Notes: generated by a model from the sequence alone, not told the origin. Counted from the stretch's first letter, positions 10,913 to 20,049 are shown. The stretch is DNA of 64,000 bases from Chloracidobacterium sp. N (GCF_018304765.1 NZ_CP072642.1:479501-543500), one strand, 5' to 3'. Translations and numbers: made by a program.

Positions 10913-11395
10913 ATGTCACGTTACTGGCTGCTCAAATCGGAACCGGGTGTCTTTTCGATTGACGACCTGCAGGCTGCGCCCAACCAGACGACAAGCTGGG
11001 AAGGGGTACGCAACTACCAGGCCCGGAACTTCCTGCGCGATGTGATGCAGGTTGGCGACCGGGCTTTTTTCTACCACAGCAACGCCACCCCGCCGGGGAT
11101 TGCCGGCATTGTCGAAATCGTACGGGCCGGGTATCCCGACCACACGGCTTTCGACCCGGCGAGCCGTTACTACGATCCGAAAAGCGACCCGGCGCAGCCC
11201 ACGTGGTTTATGGTGGATGTCCGCCTGGTGCAAAAATTTCCGCGCATCATCGCCCTCGATGAACTCAAACGCACCCCCGGTCTGGAGAACATGCTCGTCA
11301 TTCAGCGCGGGATGCGGCTCTCCGTGCAGCCGGTGACAGAAGCCGAATGGCGCATCGTGCTTACCTTGGCCGGTGAGGCCGACCGGCCGGCGTGA
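10913..11395 (+). CDS. EVE domain protein
   Basis: A 160-residue EVE domain (PUA-like fold). Members of this fold bind modified bases in DNA or RNA, and stand-alone copies like this one are common in proteobacteria and relatives. The diagnostic N-terminus YWLLKSEPGVFSIDDL, then WEGVRNYQARNFLRDVMQVGDRAFFYHSN, followed by GIVEIVR and WFMVDVRLVQKF, is nearly textbook for the family. The ATG at 10913 follows the TGA of the M20 gene immediately, indicating coupled translation. No restriction or defence gene is adjacent, so a housekeeping role is more likely than defence. Confidence 0.92.
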   Translation: MSRYWLLKSEPGVFSIDDLQAAPNQTTSWEGVRNYQARNFLRDVMQVGDRAFFYHSNATPPGIAGIVEIVRAGYPDHTAFDPASRYYDPKSDPAQPTWFMVDVRLVQKFPRIIALDELKRTPGLENMLVIQRGMRLSVQPVTEAEWRIVLTLAGEADRPA

Positions 11396-11431
11396 GGTGG
11401 GCCGGGCTGTTCAGCCCCTGCCAATCCGGCC

Positions 11432-11460
11432 TTGTCGCCCGGATGTCGGCTTTCCATAAT
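11432..11460 (+). promoter_or_regulatory. Candidate sigma-70-type promoter
   Basis: TTGTCG and CATAAT are separated by exactly 17 bp, 43 bp before the GTG of the small conserved gene. Both hexamers match four or five of six consensus bases. It would drive the 11504 gene, lspA and the flavoprotein as one transcript. Confidence 0.5.
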
Positions 11461-11503
11461 CCGCCCTGACCGGAAACCTGTCACTGAAGGAGCCTGATCT
11501 GCT

Positions 11504-11881
11504 GTGCCTGTCGTTGAATCTGCTGCCGGCTGCCGTTTTGGCGGCGAACATGCCCAAGCCCTCGAACAGCTTTACAAACTCGTGGAACGTCTGTGGAAGG
11601 AACACCGGACTTCACCCACCCGCGCCGGAGATGAACTGGTCTATGCGTTCGGGAATCTCGACTGCGTGGTGATTGTCAACCAGGATGTGCTCGGCGCCCT
11701 GGTCGAAGTCAAGACCAAGCTGGGCAATGTGGACTGTCAAGCCAACGACAAGGGGGAAATCGTCGCCACACTCAACACCGACCCCAAAGAAGGCGGCCGG
11801 GAGGATGGTGATGTCGCCAAAATTCTGAGCTTCGCGGTGCGGGCGCTGGATGACTACTACTACAAGCGCCGCGTGGCGTGA
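11504..11881 (+). CDS. Small conserved protein of unknown function
   Basis: A 125-residue soluble protein without signal peptide or membrane helix. It has an N-terminal amphipathic helix (EQLYKLVERLWKEH), a central beta-rich part (ELVYAFGNLDCVVIVN, ALVEVKTKLGNVDCQ) and a C-terminal helix (AKILSFAVRALDDYYYKRR). I do not recognise the family. The GTG start at 11504 has AAGGAG about 11 bases upstream. Its stop overlaps the GTG of lspA by four bases (GTGA), so it is co-translated with the signal peptidase. Confidence 0.7.
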   Translation: MPVVESAAGCRFGGEHAQALEQLYKLVERLWKEHRTSPTRAGDELVYAFGNLDCVVIVNQDVLGALVEVKTKLGNVDCQANDKGEIVATLNTDPKEGGREDGDVAKILSFAVRALDDYYYKRRVA

Positions 11882-12411
11882 CGCCCGTCGCCGTGGGCAC
11901 TTCTGACGCGGGCCGTCGGGAGCCGTCCTGCCGCCACTTTCTTGTTGCCGGCGGACTGGTGGTTCTCGACCAGGCCAGCAAGCTGTGGGTGTACTGGGCG
12001 CTGCGTCCGACGGATACCATCATCCGCGTCATACCCGGATGTTTCCAACTGCGCTACGCCGAAAACCCCGGTATTGCGTTCAGCCTGCTGGACAGCGGCA
12101 CGCCGGCCATGCGGCTGACACTGCTCGTGGTGGCCATCTGTGCGGCCGTGGGCGTCGGGCTGTACCTCTGGTGGACGCCGGCCGACCGCCGGCTGCTGCG
12201 CTGGACGCTGACCTGCCTGCTGGGCGGCATTCTGGGCAATGCCATTGACCGCGTCGTGCACGGCGCGGTCATTGATTTTCTCGATTTCCACTGGGGAGCG
12301 TGGCACTTTCCCACCTTCAACCTGGCGGATAGCTGCATCACCGTCGGGGCCGTCATGCTGGCGCTGGACACCTTTGGCGAACTGTGGCGGCCGTCCCGGA
12401 CGGAGACCTGA
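11878..12411 (+). CDS. lspA: Lipoprotein signal peptidase II
   Basis: An inner-membrane aspartyl protease that cuts the signal peptides of diacylglyceryl prolipoproteins. It has 177 residues, close to the family's usual 160-170. Four hydrophobic helices are visible (about 22-42, 78-100, 104-125, 150-168). The catalytic aspartates are in GNAIDRV (Asp near 124) and FNLADS (Asp near 151), and the AENPGIAFSLL segment is the usual periplasmic motif. The start GTG overlaps the upstream stop. Many exported proteins in the window could be substrates if they carry lipoboxes, though none shows a clear one. Confidence 0.95.
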   Translation: MTPVAVGTSDAGRREPSCRHFLVAGGLVVLDQASKLWVYWALRPTDTIIRVIPGCFQLRYAENPGIAFSLLDSGTPAMRLTLLVVAICAAVGVGLYLWWTPADRRLLRWTLTCLLGGILGNAIDRVVHGAVIDFLDFHWGAWHFPTFNLADSCITVGAVMLALDTFGELWRPSRTET

Positions 12412-12419
12412 CCGGACCC

Positions 12420-13703
12420 ATGCCAACCGGCCCCATGCCAACCTGCGATGCCGACATCGTTATCGTCGGTGCGGGCGCGGCCGGATTGATGGCCGGCATC
12501 TGGGCGGGCCGGACGGCCGGGCCGCAGGCGCGCATCGTGGCGCTGGATGGTGCGCCGCGCCTGGGGGCAAAAATTCTCGTCTCCGGCGGCGGGCGCTGCA
12601 ACGTGACGCACGAACAGGTGACCGCCGATGATTTCGCCGGTTCCGGGCCGACCTTCATTCACCCTGTGCTGCGGCAGTTTGACGTACCTGCCACGGTTGC
12701 GTTCTTCAATGAACTCGGCGTGCCGCTCAAGCGGGAAGCCACCGGCAAGCTCTTTCCCGTCACCGACCGCGCGCGGACGGTCCTCGATGCCCTGCTCACG
12801 GCAGCCACAGCGGCCGGGGTTGTGTGTCGTCATCCCTGCCGGGTTGAAGTCGTACAGCCGACCGCACATGGCTTTCTGGTTGGCGGCCCCTGGGGGACAG
12901 TGACGGCCCGGCAGGTCATTCTCGCCACGGGCGGCAGGAGCCTGCCCAAGTCGGGTTCGGATGGCTCCGGCTATCACCTGGCAACGGCACTGGGACACAC
13001 CATCACGCCGACGTTTCCGGCGCTCGTCCCGCTGCTGCTTCCGCCAAACCATCCGCTGTGTGACCGGCGTGGCATCAGTACGCCGGCCGCCATGTCCGTC
13101 AGGGTTGGAAGCCGGACGCTGGCGGCCGTTACCGGGGCGCTGCTGTGTACGCATTTCGGATTGTCTGGCCCGGCGACGCTCGACATCAGTCGGCACTGGC
13201 TGGCGGCACGGCAGAAAGGGCTGGCGGCACAGCTTGTCATCAACTGGTTGCCGGAACTGCCGCCGGGCCGGTTTGAGCAGCAGTTGCTGTCGCTGGGGCG
13301 GACAACCGTCCTGCGGTTTTTGGGCGAGCATCTGCCAGAGCGTCTGGCGCAGCTTCTGCTCGAACTGGCTGCGGTTCCCCTCGCCCGTACCGGAGCGCAA
13401 CTGACCCGTACCGAACGGCAGGCGCTGGTCACCACCGTGCTGCGGTGGGTGGCGCCGGTCACTGGTGATCGTGGATTTACCTGTGCGGAAACAACCGCCG
13501 GCGGCGTGCCGCTCCGGGAACTCGATGTCAGCCGCATGGCCTCGCGGCGCTGTCCGGGGCTGTACTGTTGCGGGGAAATCTGCGACGTGGACGGCCGCAT
13601 CGGGGGCTTCAACTTTCAGTGGGCCTGGTCAAGCGGCTACGTGGCCGGCGTTGCGGCAGCCCGCGCCCTTCGCATGGCGTCGGACAGCTTGCGCCAGGCT
13701 TAG
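12420..13703 (+). CDS. BaiN/HI0933-type FAD-dependent oxidoreductase
   Basis: A 427-residue flavoprotein of the HI0933/BaiN family. It has an N-terminal FAD-binding Rossmann motif VGAGAAGLMAG (about residue 13), the family marker GAKILVSGGGRCNVTH, and the C-terminal GLYCCGEICDVDGRIGGFNFQWAWSSGYVAG, the FAD-contacting signature. Characterised BaiN homologues reduce conjugated double bonds, but most members have no assigned substrate. Two ATGs, at 12420 and 12435, are plausible, both just after the lspA stop. Co-transcription with lspA is likely. It is convergent with obgE, whose stop lies five bases beyond this gene's stop. Confidence 0.9.
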   Translation: MPTGPMPTCDADIVIVGAGAAGLMAGIWAGRTAGPQARIVALDGAPRLGAKILVSGGGRCNVTHEQVTADDFAGSGPTFIHPVLRQFDVPATVAFFNELGVPLKREATGKLFPVTDRARTVLDALLTAATAAGVVCRHPCRVEVVQPTAHGFLVGGPWGTVTARQVILATGGRSLPKSGSDGSGYHLATALGHTITPTFPALVPLLLPPNHPLCDRRGISTPAAMSVRVGSRTLAAVTGALLCTHFGLSGPATLDISRHWLAARQKGLAAQLVINWLPELPPGRFEQQLLSLGRTTVLRFLGEHLPERLAQLLLELAAVPLARTGAQLTRTERQALVTTVLRWVAPVTGDRGFTCAETTAGGVPLRELDVSRMASRRCPGLYCCGEICDVDGRIGGFNFQWAWSSGYVAGVAAARALRMASDSLRQA

Positions 13704-13708
13704 GAAAG

Positions 13709-14701
13709 TCAGGAAAAAAGCCGGCGCGCCACCTGCTGAATGAGTGGCGGGATGCCTTCGCCGGTCACGGCCGAGACCGGAAAGCAGGGCACGCCAAGCT
13801 GCTGGCAGTGCCGTTCGAGCGCGGCCGTCCGGGCTGGATCAGCAATGTCCTGTTTGGTGGCGACGACCAGGCGCGGCCGGGCGGCGAGTTCCGGGTCATA
13901 GTGCGCCAGCTCGTTTTCGATGGCGTCGTAGGCCGTTACCGGGTCATGGGCTGCCATCGCCGACACATCCACAAGGTGCAGCAGCAGCCGCGTCCGCTCG
14001 ATGTGCCGGAGAAATTGCAGGCCGAGGCCGCGCCCCTCGTGGGCTCCTTCGATGATGCCGGGAATATCGGCAATGACGAAGCTCCGGTAGTTTTCCAGGC
14101 CAACGACGCCCAGGTTGGGAACGAGTGTCGTGAACGGATAGTCGGCAATTTTCGGCCGCGCCGCTGAAACGGCCGCAATGAAGGTGGACTTGCCGGCGTT
14201 GGGATAGCCCACCAGTCCCACGTCGGCCAGCAGTTTGAGTTCGAGCCGCAGGGTACGGCGTTCACCCGGTTGTCCCGGTTCGTGTCGCCGTGGGGCGCGG
14301 TTGACCGAGCTGGCAAAGCGGGCATTGCCGCGTCCGCCGCGTCCGCCCCGGGCCACGGCCACCATCTGACCGTCCGTGGTCAAATCGGCCAGGCATTCTC
14401 CGGTATCGGCGTCATACACCAGCGTGCCCACCGGGACATCCACGATGCAGTCAGCGCCGTTCCGCCCATGACGGTTGCTGCCTTCGCCGTGGCCGCCGCG
14501 TTCGGCGGCGTAACGCGGGTTGTAGCGGAAGGCGAGCAGCGTGTTGGTGTGGTGGCTGGCCCGCAGATAGACCGTGCCGCCATCGCCGCCATCGCCACCG
14601 GAAGGGCCGCCGCGTGGCACGAACTTTTCACGGCGAAAAGCCATACAGCCGTTGCCGCCGTTGCCGCCAGCGACATCAATGATGGCTTCATCAATGAACA
14701 T
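13709..14701 (-). CDS. obgE: Ribosome-assembly GTPase Obg
   Basis: An essential GTPase of late 50S assembly and stress signalling, 330 residues. The glycine-rich Obg fold fills residues 1-158 ([32 protein letters not shown]). The G domain follows with G1 [10 protein letters not shown]3 DIPGIIEGA and G4 TKQDI, then a short C-terminal end. The length matches the Obg core without a long extra C-terminal domain. The ATG at 14701 gives the canonical MFIDEA start; an ATG 21 bases upstream adds an unlikely extension. It follows rplU-rpmA on the same strand, the classic L21-L27-Obg order, but a strong hairpin separates it from rpmA. Confidence 0.96.
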   Translation of the reverse strand: MFIDEAIIDVAGGNGGNGCMAFRREKFVPRGGPSGGDGGDGGTVYLRASHHTNTLLAFRYNPRYAAERGGHGEGSNRHGRNGADCIVDVPVGTLVYDADTGECLADLTTDGQMVAVARGGRGGRGNARFASSVNRAPRRHEPGQPGERRTLRLELKLLADVGLVGYPNAGKSTFIAAVSAARPKIADYPFTTLVPNLGVVGLENYRSFVIADIPGIIEGAHEGRGLGLQFLRHIERTRLLLHLVDVSAMAAHDPVTAYDAIENELAHYDPELAARPRLVVATKQDIADPARTAALERHCQQLGVPCFPVSAVTGEGIPPLIQQVARRLFS

Positions 14702-14714
14702 GGGACAAAACACA

Positions 14715-14745
14715 AAGCCCAAGGCCGGTCCGGGACCTTGGGCTT
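14715..14745 (-). terminator. Terminator or attenuator hairpin between rpmA and obgE
   Basis: A perfect 10-bp stem, AAGCCCAAGG (14715-14724) pairing with CCTTGGGCTT (14736-14745), with an 11-base loop. On the minus strand it is followed by a T-rich stretch (TTGTGTTTTG) that ends at the obgE start codon 14 bases away. It can act as a partial terminator for rpmA, or it can sit in the obgE leader and hold the ribosome site. Confidence 0.6.
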
Positions 14746-14748
14746 CCG

Positions 14749-14781
14749 GTTGGGGCTTTTTGCCAGTTGGGGCTTTTTGCC
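14749..14781 (-). repeat. Tandem 16-bp repeat in the rpmA-obgE spacer
   Basis: The 16-mer GTTGGGGCTTTTTGCC occurs twice (14749-14764 and 14766-14781), separated by one base. On the rpmA-obgE strand the copies read GGCAAAAAGCCCCAAC. They lie between the rpmA stop and the hairpin. Confidence 0.75.
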
Positions 14782-14842
14782 GGGGGCTGCCGCTGGCACG
14801 CCAAAGCGCCAGCGCCAGACATCACCCCATTCAGGACCCCAC

Positions 14843-15133
14843 TCAGGCTGTCGCCGTGTCAGCCGTGGCGGACGGCGTTTCCAGCGGGATGACCTCGATG
14901 TAGCGCCCAAGCTGTCCACGGTCGCGGAAACGCAGGTGTCCGGCCGTCAGCGCAAAGAGCGTGTGGTCACGCCCCAGACCAACATTGCGCCCCGGCTTGA
15001 AGCGGGTGCCGCGCTGCCGAACCAGAATTTCACCGGCCTTGACGAACTGATTGCCAAAACGCTTGACGCCAAGGCGCTTCGCATGTGAGTCGCGCCCGTT
15101 GCGGGAACTTCCAACGCCTTTTTTATGAGCCAT
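14843..15133 (-). CDS. rpmA: Ribosomal protein L27 (bL27)
   Basis: A 96-residue ribosomal protein at the base of the central protuberance of the 50S subunit. The N-terminus [29 protein letters not shown] is the standard L27 form without a Firmicutes-type cleaved extension (first residues shown only in part). The C-terminal part ([20 protein letters not shown], then [15 protein letters not shown]) is canonical, with a slightly longer Ala/Thr-rich tail than usual. It starts 40 bases downstream of the rplU stop on the same strand. Confidence 0.96.
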   Translation of the reverse strand: MAHKKGVGSSRNGRDSHAKRLGVKRFGNQFVKAGEILVRQRGTRFKPGRNVGLGRDHTLFALTAGHLRFRDRGQLGRYIEVIPLETPSATADTATA

Positions 15134-15173
15134 GGCTGGTATGACCTCGTAGATGAAATGGGATCGGAACCAA

Positions 15174-15491
15174 CTACGCGGCGGCTTCGATCTTCTGCAC
15201 CAGCAGCGCCGTAAAGTTCTGGCGATGCCCGCGTTTGCGCCGGTACTGCTTCCGACGTTTGAACTTGAAAACAATGACTTTCCGGGCGCGTCCATGCCCG
15301 ATGACCGAAGCCGTGACACTGGCGCCGGTCAGGTGTGGCGCCCCGACCCTGAATTCCGAACCGGTGTGCAGCGCAAGCACATCGAGTTGCACCGTCTGTC
15401 CTGGCTCGGCTTTCAGGCTTGGCACCTGAATGACATCACCTTCGGCAACCCGAAACTGTTTTCCACCCGTGGCAATAATGGCATAAGACAT
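15174..15491 (-). CDS. rplU: Ribosomal protein L21 (bL21)
   Basis: A 105-residue 50S subunit protein that binds 23S rRNA. The start [19 protein letters not shown] and the C-terminal block [20 protein letters not shown] are diagnostic. The ATG at 15491 matches the family start; codons upstream in frame encode nothing family-like. It is the first gene of the L21-L27-Obg unit, driven by the promoter at 15580-15609. Confidence 0.97.
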   Translation of the reverse strand: MSYAIIATGGKQFRVAEGDVIQVPSLKAEPGQTVQLDVLALHTGSEFRVGAPHLTGASVTASVIGHGRARKVIVFKFKRRKQYRRKRGHRQNFTALLVQKIEAAA

Positions 15492-15579
15492 GGCGTATCT
15501 CCTGCTTCCCCGTGACAATCTTTCTGCATGACAATTGCCGGCCGACGCACGATAGGCGGCATTTAAGGGCAAAGCCGGA

Positions 15580-15609
15580 AGTCTAGTGATCGGTGGGTGA
15601 ACCTGTCAA
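15580..15609 (-). promoter_or_regulatory. Promoter of rplU-rpmA(-obgE)
   Basis: On the minus strand a perfect TTGACA (-35, at 15604-15609) is followed after 18 bp by TAGACT (-10, at 15580-15585). The leader to the rplU ATG would be about 80 bases. It overlaps the region upstream of the divergent protease gene, which argues that the protease starts further right. Confidence 0.65.
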
Positions 15610-15677
15610 GTTTCCGGCTTGCCATGTCAACGCTGCGACCGTCTGCGGTGCAAAGACCTCCGGCCATTGCGAAGGTC

Positions 15678-15707
15678 TTGTTGGGTTGGGCCGGGATTGC
15701 TTATGCT
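15678..15707 (+). promoter_or_regulatory. Candidate promoter of the secreted protease
   Basis: TTGTTG and TATGCT are separated by 18 bp, about 64 bp before the GTG at 15771. Each hexamer matches four of six consensus bases. The position agrees with the proposed late start of the protease. Confidence 0.3.
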
Positions 15708-15770
15708 GCGGCCCACCCCATTGCCCATACATGGTCATTGCCATTCAAAGTCCAACCTTCAGAGAGACTT

Positions 15771-18700
15771 GTGTACTGGAAGCCGCATCGTTCGTCCTTT
15801 GCTTCGCGGGTCGGCGTCTTTGTCCTCATGGGACTGGTTGCCGTCTCCGGTCTGCCGTCAGCGTTCCTGTCTGACACGAAATGGGGAAGTCCGGTTGCCG
15901 CCAAAGCGAACCAGGACCCGCTCCGGGAGACCCTTGATTTCGTTGCCCAGGCTACGCGCCGGGAGACACAGGGACTTCCCTGCCGCCAGCTCAAAAACGG
16001 TGCCCTGATGATGGAACTTGGCGACGGCTTCCAGCACGTCGCCCTGGCGCGTACCGAAGCCGACGGTCGGATTTCCGTGCGCTGTGTGGGCAGCGTCACC
16101 GAAGCGGAAGCCTTCCTGCGTGGCGGCGATGAAGCTGCTGGCGGGCAGGATGATCAGCACACTGGCCAGAACGACCACCCTGCCGGGCGTGACCTCGTGC
16201 TGCCGCCGCTCCGTAAGCCGGCTGGCGTGGTGACGAGTCTGGCAACCCGGTCTGAAGTCCGCATCGAGAACCCACAGGGTTCGACCATCATCATTCGGAA
16301 CGTGAATGAACCTGGCGTCGGCTTCAACGATCCGACGCCCGCCACTCCGGTCGGCGGCAACCCGGGGACGACCCTTGGCCAGCAGCGCCTGAACGTCTTT
16401 CAGCGCGCGGCTGAAATCTGGGGCGCGACGCTGCGCAGCAACGTGCCGATTGTTATCGAAGGAAGATTTACCTCGCTGGGCAGCGGGGTGCTTGGCTCGG
16501 CTGGAACGACATTCATCTTCCGTGGCTTCCCGAATGCGCCGTTTGGGGATACGTGGTACCACTACGCCCTGGCCAACGCGCTGGCCGGGGAGGACCTGTC
16601 GGCGCAGAACCCGCCGCGTGCGCAAATCAACACCAACTTCAGCACGAACTTCAACTTTTACCTCGGACTGGACAACAACGCGCCGCCTGACCAGTCCGAT
16701 CTGCTCAGCGTCGCGCTGCACGAATTCGCCCACGGTCTGGGCTTCAGCACCTTTGTCAACGGCGCCAACGGCCGCAATGCCGGCGCGGACGATACCAACC
16801 CGGACGGCGGCTTCACCGATTGCTATGCCCGCTTCCTCCGGGATGAAAACCTCAACCTCAACTGGAACCAGATGACGGCCGCACAGCGGCAGGCATCAGC
16901 CATCAACACCGGAAACCTGACCTGGACCGGCCCCACGACCCAGAGTGCCCTGTCCGTTGCTCTGGAGCCATCGGCGGTGCTGCGCGTTGAACGCACACCG
17001 CCGGTGTTCATTGCCGTCAACCAGGCCACGTTCGGCGGCCCCATCACCTTGGGCGGATTGACGCGCCCACTCGTGGCGGCCCAGCCGCCGCTGGCCTGTG
17101 GGCCGCTGTCGAATCCGGGCACGGTCAACACCAACTTTGCCCTGGTGGACCGGGGCGAGTGTCCCTTCATAGATAAAGCCGCCAATGTCCAGCAGGCCGG
17201 GGCGCAGGGGCTGATCATTGCCAACAACACGACGGGCGGCTTCATCCCGGGTGGAACCGCCCCGAACATCACCATTCCGGTCGTCGGGATTTCGCAGGCG
17301 GATGGCACGACCCTGCGCAACTTCCTGTCCAGTGGAAGTGTCACCGCCACGCTGCTCCTGGACTCCACCCTCCTTGCCGGAACGACCAACGGACGGATTC
17401 GCATGTTTGCTCCCAATCCGCGGCAGGCGGGTTCGTCGGTATCGCACTGGGACAACACGGTACGCCCACGGCTGCTGATGGAGCCGGCCATTACGCCGCG
17501 CCTGCCGCGTACCCAGGACCTGACGCTCAACCTCTTCCGCGACCTGGGTTGGACGGTCAACCCCATCTTTTCCACATCGGGACTCCAGGTGCCGTCTGAC
17601 GGTGCAACGCCACAAGTTGCCATCAATGCCGTCGGGCCGTGGAGCGTGGCCGGGCTGCCCGCCTGGGTCACGGGCTTCCCGGCGGCCGGCAACCTGTTGA
17701 CCAATATCAATTTCCAGGTCGCGCCGAATCCCGGTTCACAACGCACGGCGACGCTGACCCTCAATCCCGGCGGGAATACGCTGACGATTGTGCAGAACGG
17801 CGCTGCCGATATTGCGCCAGGTTTTACCAGTCCCAACAACGTGACGTTCACTCTGGGGCAGGCGTCGAGTTTCCTCATCACCGCGAACGGCAGCCCGGCT
17901 CCCACCATCACCCTCGTGAGTGGAAACCTGCCGGCCGGAGTGCGGTTTATCAGCGGTGTCGGCGTCGCCACACTGGTCGGGACACCGGGAGCAGGCACGT
18001 CGGGCAACTACACCCTCGTGGTTCAGGCTGCCAACAGTCTGGGGGCTGTCACCCAAAACCTGACCCTGACTGTGGGCCAGGGGGTGTGTGCGTTTACGGT
18101 TGCGCCAACGGTCCTCAACGTGGGCGGGGAAGCGATTGACAATGTAACGCTGACGGTGTTGACAGGCACAAGCTGTGCATGGGAGGCGCGGGTGCGCAGC
18201 ACCGATGCCCCGTGGATCAAGCTCATTTCAGCGCAGCTCGTCAGCGGACAGGTCGTGACGCCGCGCATGGTGGATGAGCTCGGGCAGGAAGCCCGGCGGC
18301 TGGTGATTTCCGGCATCGGCAACGCTACGTTGACCATTGGTGTCGGGCGCAATCCACGCTCCACGCCACGCACCGGAACGTTTGTGGTGGCCGGGCAGGT
18401 GGTGACGGTGACGCAGGCTGGCAGCAGTGGCGGGGGCGCGCCGCTGGGCGCGACGATGGCAATGTTCCGGCCGTCAAACGGGTACATGTACCTCAAGAAC
18501 CGGCTGATTTCGGACTTTGCCGACCAGGATTTCTTCTACGGGACGGCCGGGGATGTGCCGATTGCCGGAGATTGGGACGGCGACGGCATTGACACGCCGG
18601 GGATTTACCGGAACGTGGGTGGGGCGATGACCTTTTTCCTCATCAACAACAACACGGGCGGATTTGCGGACGTGTCGTTTGCGTTTGGGCAGCCGGGGGA

Positions 18701-19205
18701 CATTCCGATTGCCGGCGACTGGGACGGCAACGGGACGGTGACGTGCGGGGTGTACCGTCCGGGGAATCAGACGTTCTTCCTGCGGAATACAAATGCGGCC
18801 GGGAATCCCGACCTGACGGTGGTGATCACGGGGGCGCAGGCGACGGACCGGCCGGTGGCCGGGCGCTGGACGCTCGGAAGCCCGGCGACAGGGGTGGGAT
18901 TGTACCGGCCGGGTAACGGGCAGTTTCTGCTGAAGAACGTGAACGTAAGCGGCCCGGCGGATGCCAGCTTCGTGGTGACGACGACGGGGACGCTGGTGGC
19001 ACCGGTGGCCGGGGACTGGACGCGGCAGGGATTTGCGGCGGTGGGCGTGGTGGTGAACGTCGGGGGAACGATTCAGTTCCAGTTGCGGACGGCAAATACG
19101 GCCGGGGCGCCGGAGCTACGTGTGAACTACGGTGCGCCGGGGGACGTGCCGCTCATCGGCAACTGGGATGGGCAACCCAAACTGCCGCCGGTCTCCGTGC
19201 CGTAG
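15771..19205 (+). CDS. Large secreted zinc metalloprotease with PA, BACON-like, Ig-like and FG-GAP-like domains
   Basis: An exported multidomain protein of about 1144 residues. The N-terminus has basic residues then a hydrophobic stretch (VGVFVLMGLVAVSGLPSAFL), read as a signal peptide. The catalytic motif HEFAHGLGFS (about residues 317-326) is an HExxHxxGF zinc site. A PA domain follows (about 427-527), then a BACON-like domain (about 600-673), a putative Ig fold (about 682-770), a second BACON-like domain (about 774-883), and four or five FG-GAP-like repeats with GDVPIAGDWDGDG-type calcium-like loops (about 890-1140). The frame is open back to 15597; the GTG at 15771 is chosen because AGAGAG precedes it and the rplU promoter occupies the earlier part. 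A strong terminator follows. Confidence 0.82.
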   Translation: MYWKPHRSSFASRVGVFVLMGLVAVSGLPSAFLSDTKWGSPVAAKANQDPLRETLDFVAQATRRETQGLPCRQLKNGALMMELGDGFQHVALARTEADGRISVRCVGSVTEAEAFLRGGDEAAGGQDDQHTGQNDHPAGRDLVLPPLRKPAGVVTSLATRSEVRIENPQGSTIIIRNVNEPGVGFNDPTPATPVGGNPGTTLGQQRLNVFQRAAEIWGATLRSNVPIVIEGRFTSLGSGVLGSAGTTFIFRGFPNAPFGDTWYHYALANALAGEDLSAQNPPRAQINTNFSTNFNFYLGLDNNAPPDQSDLLSVALHEFAHGLGFSTFVNGANGRNAGADDTNPDGGFTDCYARFLRDENLNLNWNQMTAAQRQASAINTGNLTWTGPTTQSALSVALEPSAVLRVERTPPVFIAVNQATFGGPITLGGLTRPLVAAQPPLACGPLSNPGTVNTNFALVDRGECPFIDKAANVQQAGAQGLIIANNTTGGFIPGGTAPNITIPVVGISQADGTTLRNFLSSGSVTATLLLDSTLLAGTTNGRIRMFAPNPRQAGSSVSHWDNTVRPRLLMEPAITPRLPRTQDLTLNLFRDLGWTVNPIFSTSGLQVPSDGATPQVAINAVGPWSVAGLPAWVTGFPAAGNLLTNINFQVAPNPGSQRTATLTLNPGGNTLTIVQNGAADIAPGFTSPNNVTFTLGQASSFLITANGSPAPTITLVSGNLPAGVRFISGVGVATLVGTPGAGTSGNYTLVVQAANSLGAVTQNLTLTVGQGVCAFTVAPTVLNVGGEAIDNVTLTVLTGTSCAWEARVRSTDAPWIKLISAQLVSGQVVTPRMVDELGQEARRLVISGIGNATLTIGVGRNPRSTPRTGTFVVAGQVVTVTQAGSSGGGAPLGATMAMFRPSNGYMYLKNRLISDFADQDFFYGTAGDVPIAGDWDGDGIDTPGIYRNVGGAMTFFLINNNTGGFADVSFAFGQPGDIPIAGDWDGNGTVTCGVYRPGNQTFFLRNTNAAGNPDLTVVITGAQATDRPVAGRWTLGSPATGVGLYRPGNGQFLLKNVNVSGPADASFVVTTTGTLVAPVAGDWTRQGFAAVGVVVNVGGTIQFQLRTANTAGAPELRVNYGAPGDVPLIGNWDGQPKLPPVSVP

Positions 19206-19230
19206 TCGGGAAACCGAAGCCAAAAATGGA

Positions 19231-19262
19231 GGCGGGGTACACACGGTGTACCCCGCCTTTTT
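19231..19262. terminator. Bidirectional intrinsic terminator
   Basis: A 12-bp perfect stem, GGCGGGGTACAC and GTGTACCCCGCC, with loop ACG, followed by TTTTT on the plus strand. On the minus strand the same stem is followed by TCCATTTTTGG. It ends the protease transcript and also the convergent gene that stops at 19288. Confidence 0.9.
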
Positions 19263-19287
19263 GCCTGCTGGGAGATGTCAGTTCAGG

Positions 19288-20049
19288 TTAGGGTTTGCGG
19301 CCAAAAGGAAGGCTCGCCGGTCCCGGTCCGGGCATCGAAATGGGCTGGCTGGAAGGGGCGCTGTTCGCTGGCGAAGGCGAAGATGGCGATGGCATGTCAA
19401 AGTCGAAGTCACTGCCTGAGCCTGATACGCCGCGGAGGTCGTATTGGGCTTCTATGTATTCACGAAGCCTTCTCAGGTCTTCCGCTGATGGTGGGGGTGT
19501 TCCCGGCTGCGGTTTCTGGCCGAATACCAGGTCCGGTCTGACCGTGAGCGGCTGTCCCAAATGGAAAGGCTCCGTTGACAGTGACTGTGTTGACGGCGAC
19601 GGCGTTGCCTGCGGCGTGTTGGCTGGCACAGGCACCATCACCGGTATCATCACGGGCTGATATTGGGTCGCGGTGTTCGTACCACTTGAAACCTCCGGCT
19701 GGCCCGGCGCGGTGGATGCACTTGGTGGCGGGGCATAGGCCGCTCCGGCCGGAGCCACGGCAGCCGGTCTGGGCTTTGGCGTTGCGTAGGGCAGCGGCGG
19801 GGCGGGTTGTCCTTCGCGTGCGGCCCGCCGGACGAGTTCCTGATAACGCCTGGCGTCTTCCATACCCTGCAAGACACCAATCGGCAGGTCGGCGGGGTTG
19901 TTGTCGGTGGTCTGGGGGGCAGGGGAAGCGCCGCGGGTGGAAGCTTTCTGACGTACCTGTGGCTTTGGGTTCTGGGCCAGCGCGGTGTCAAGTGCAAGGG
20001 CAACGAGGAGACCAAACGCCAGGCCGGCGGTCGTGTACTTCGGGTTCAT
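19288..20049 (-). CDS. Secreted proline-rich protein of unknown function (paralogue A)
   Basis: A 253-residue exported protein with a clear signal peptide (MNPKYTTAGLAFGLLVALAL, cleavage near ALAQ). The mature part is Pro/Ser/Ala-rich and probably unstructured. One conserved patch, NPADLPIGVLQGMEDARRYQ (about residues 51-70), also appears in the next minus-strand gene, followed by a short charged helix. A second helical patch (SAEDLRRLREYIEAQYD) lies near residue 200. The ATG at 20049 has GGAAGGA just upstream; an ATG at 20067 would consume that site. No catalytic motif is visible. Confidence 0.7.
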   Translation of the reverse strand: MNPKYTTAGLAFGLLVALALDTALAQNPKPQVRQKASTRGASPAPQTTDNNPADLPIGVLQGMEDARRYQELVRRAAREGQPAPPLPYATPKPRPAAVAPAGAAYAPPPSASTAPGQPEVSSGTNTATQYQPVMIPVMVPVPANTPQATPSPSTQSLSTEPFHLGQPLTVRPDLVFGQKPQPGTPPPSAEDLRRLREYIEAQYDLRGVSGSGSDFDFDMPSPSSPSPANSAPSSQPISMPGPGPASLPFGRKP

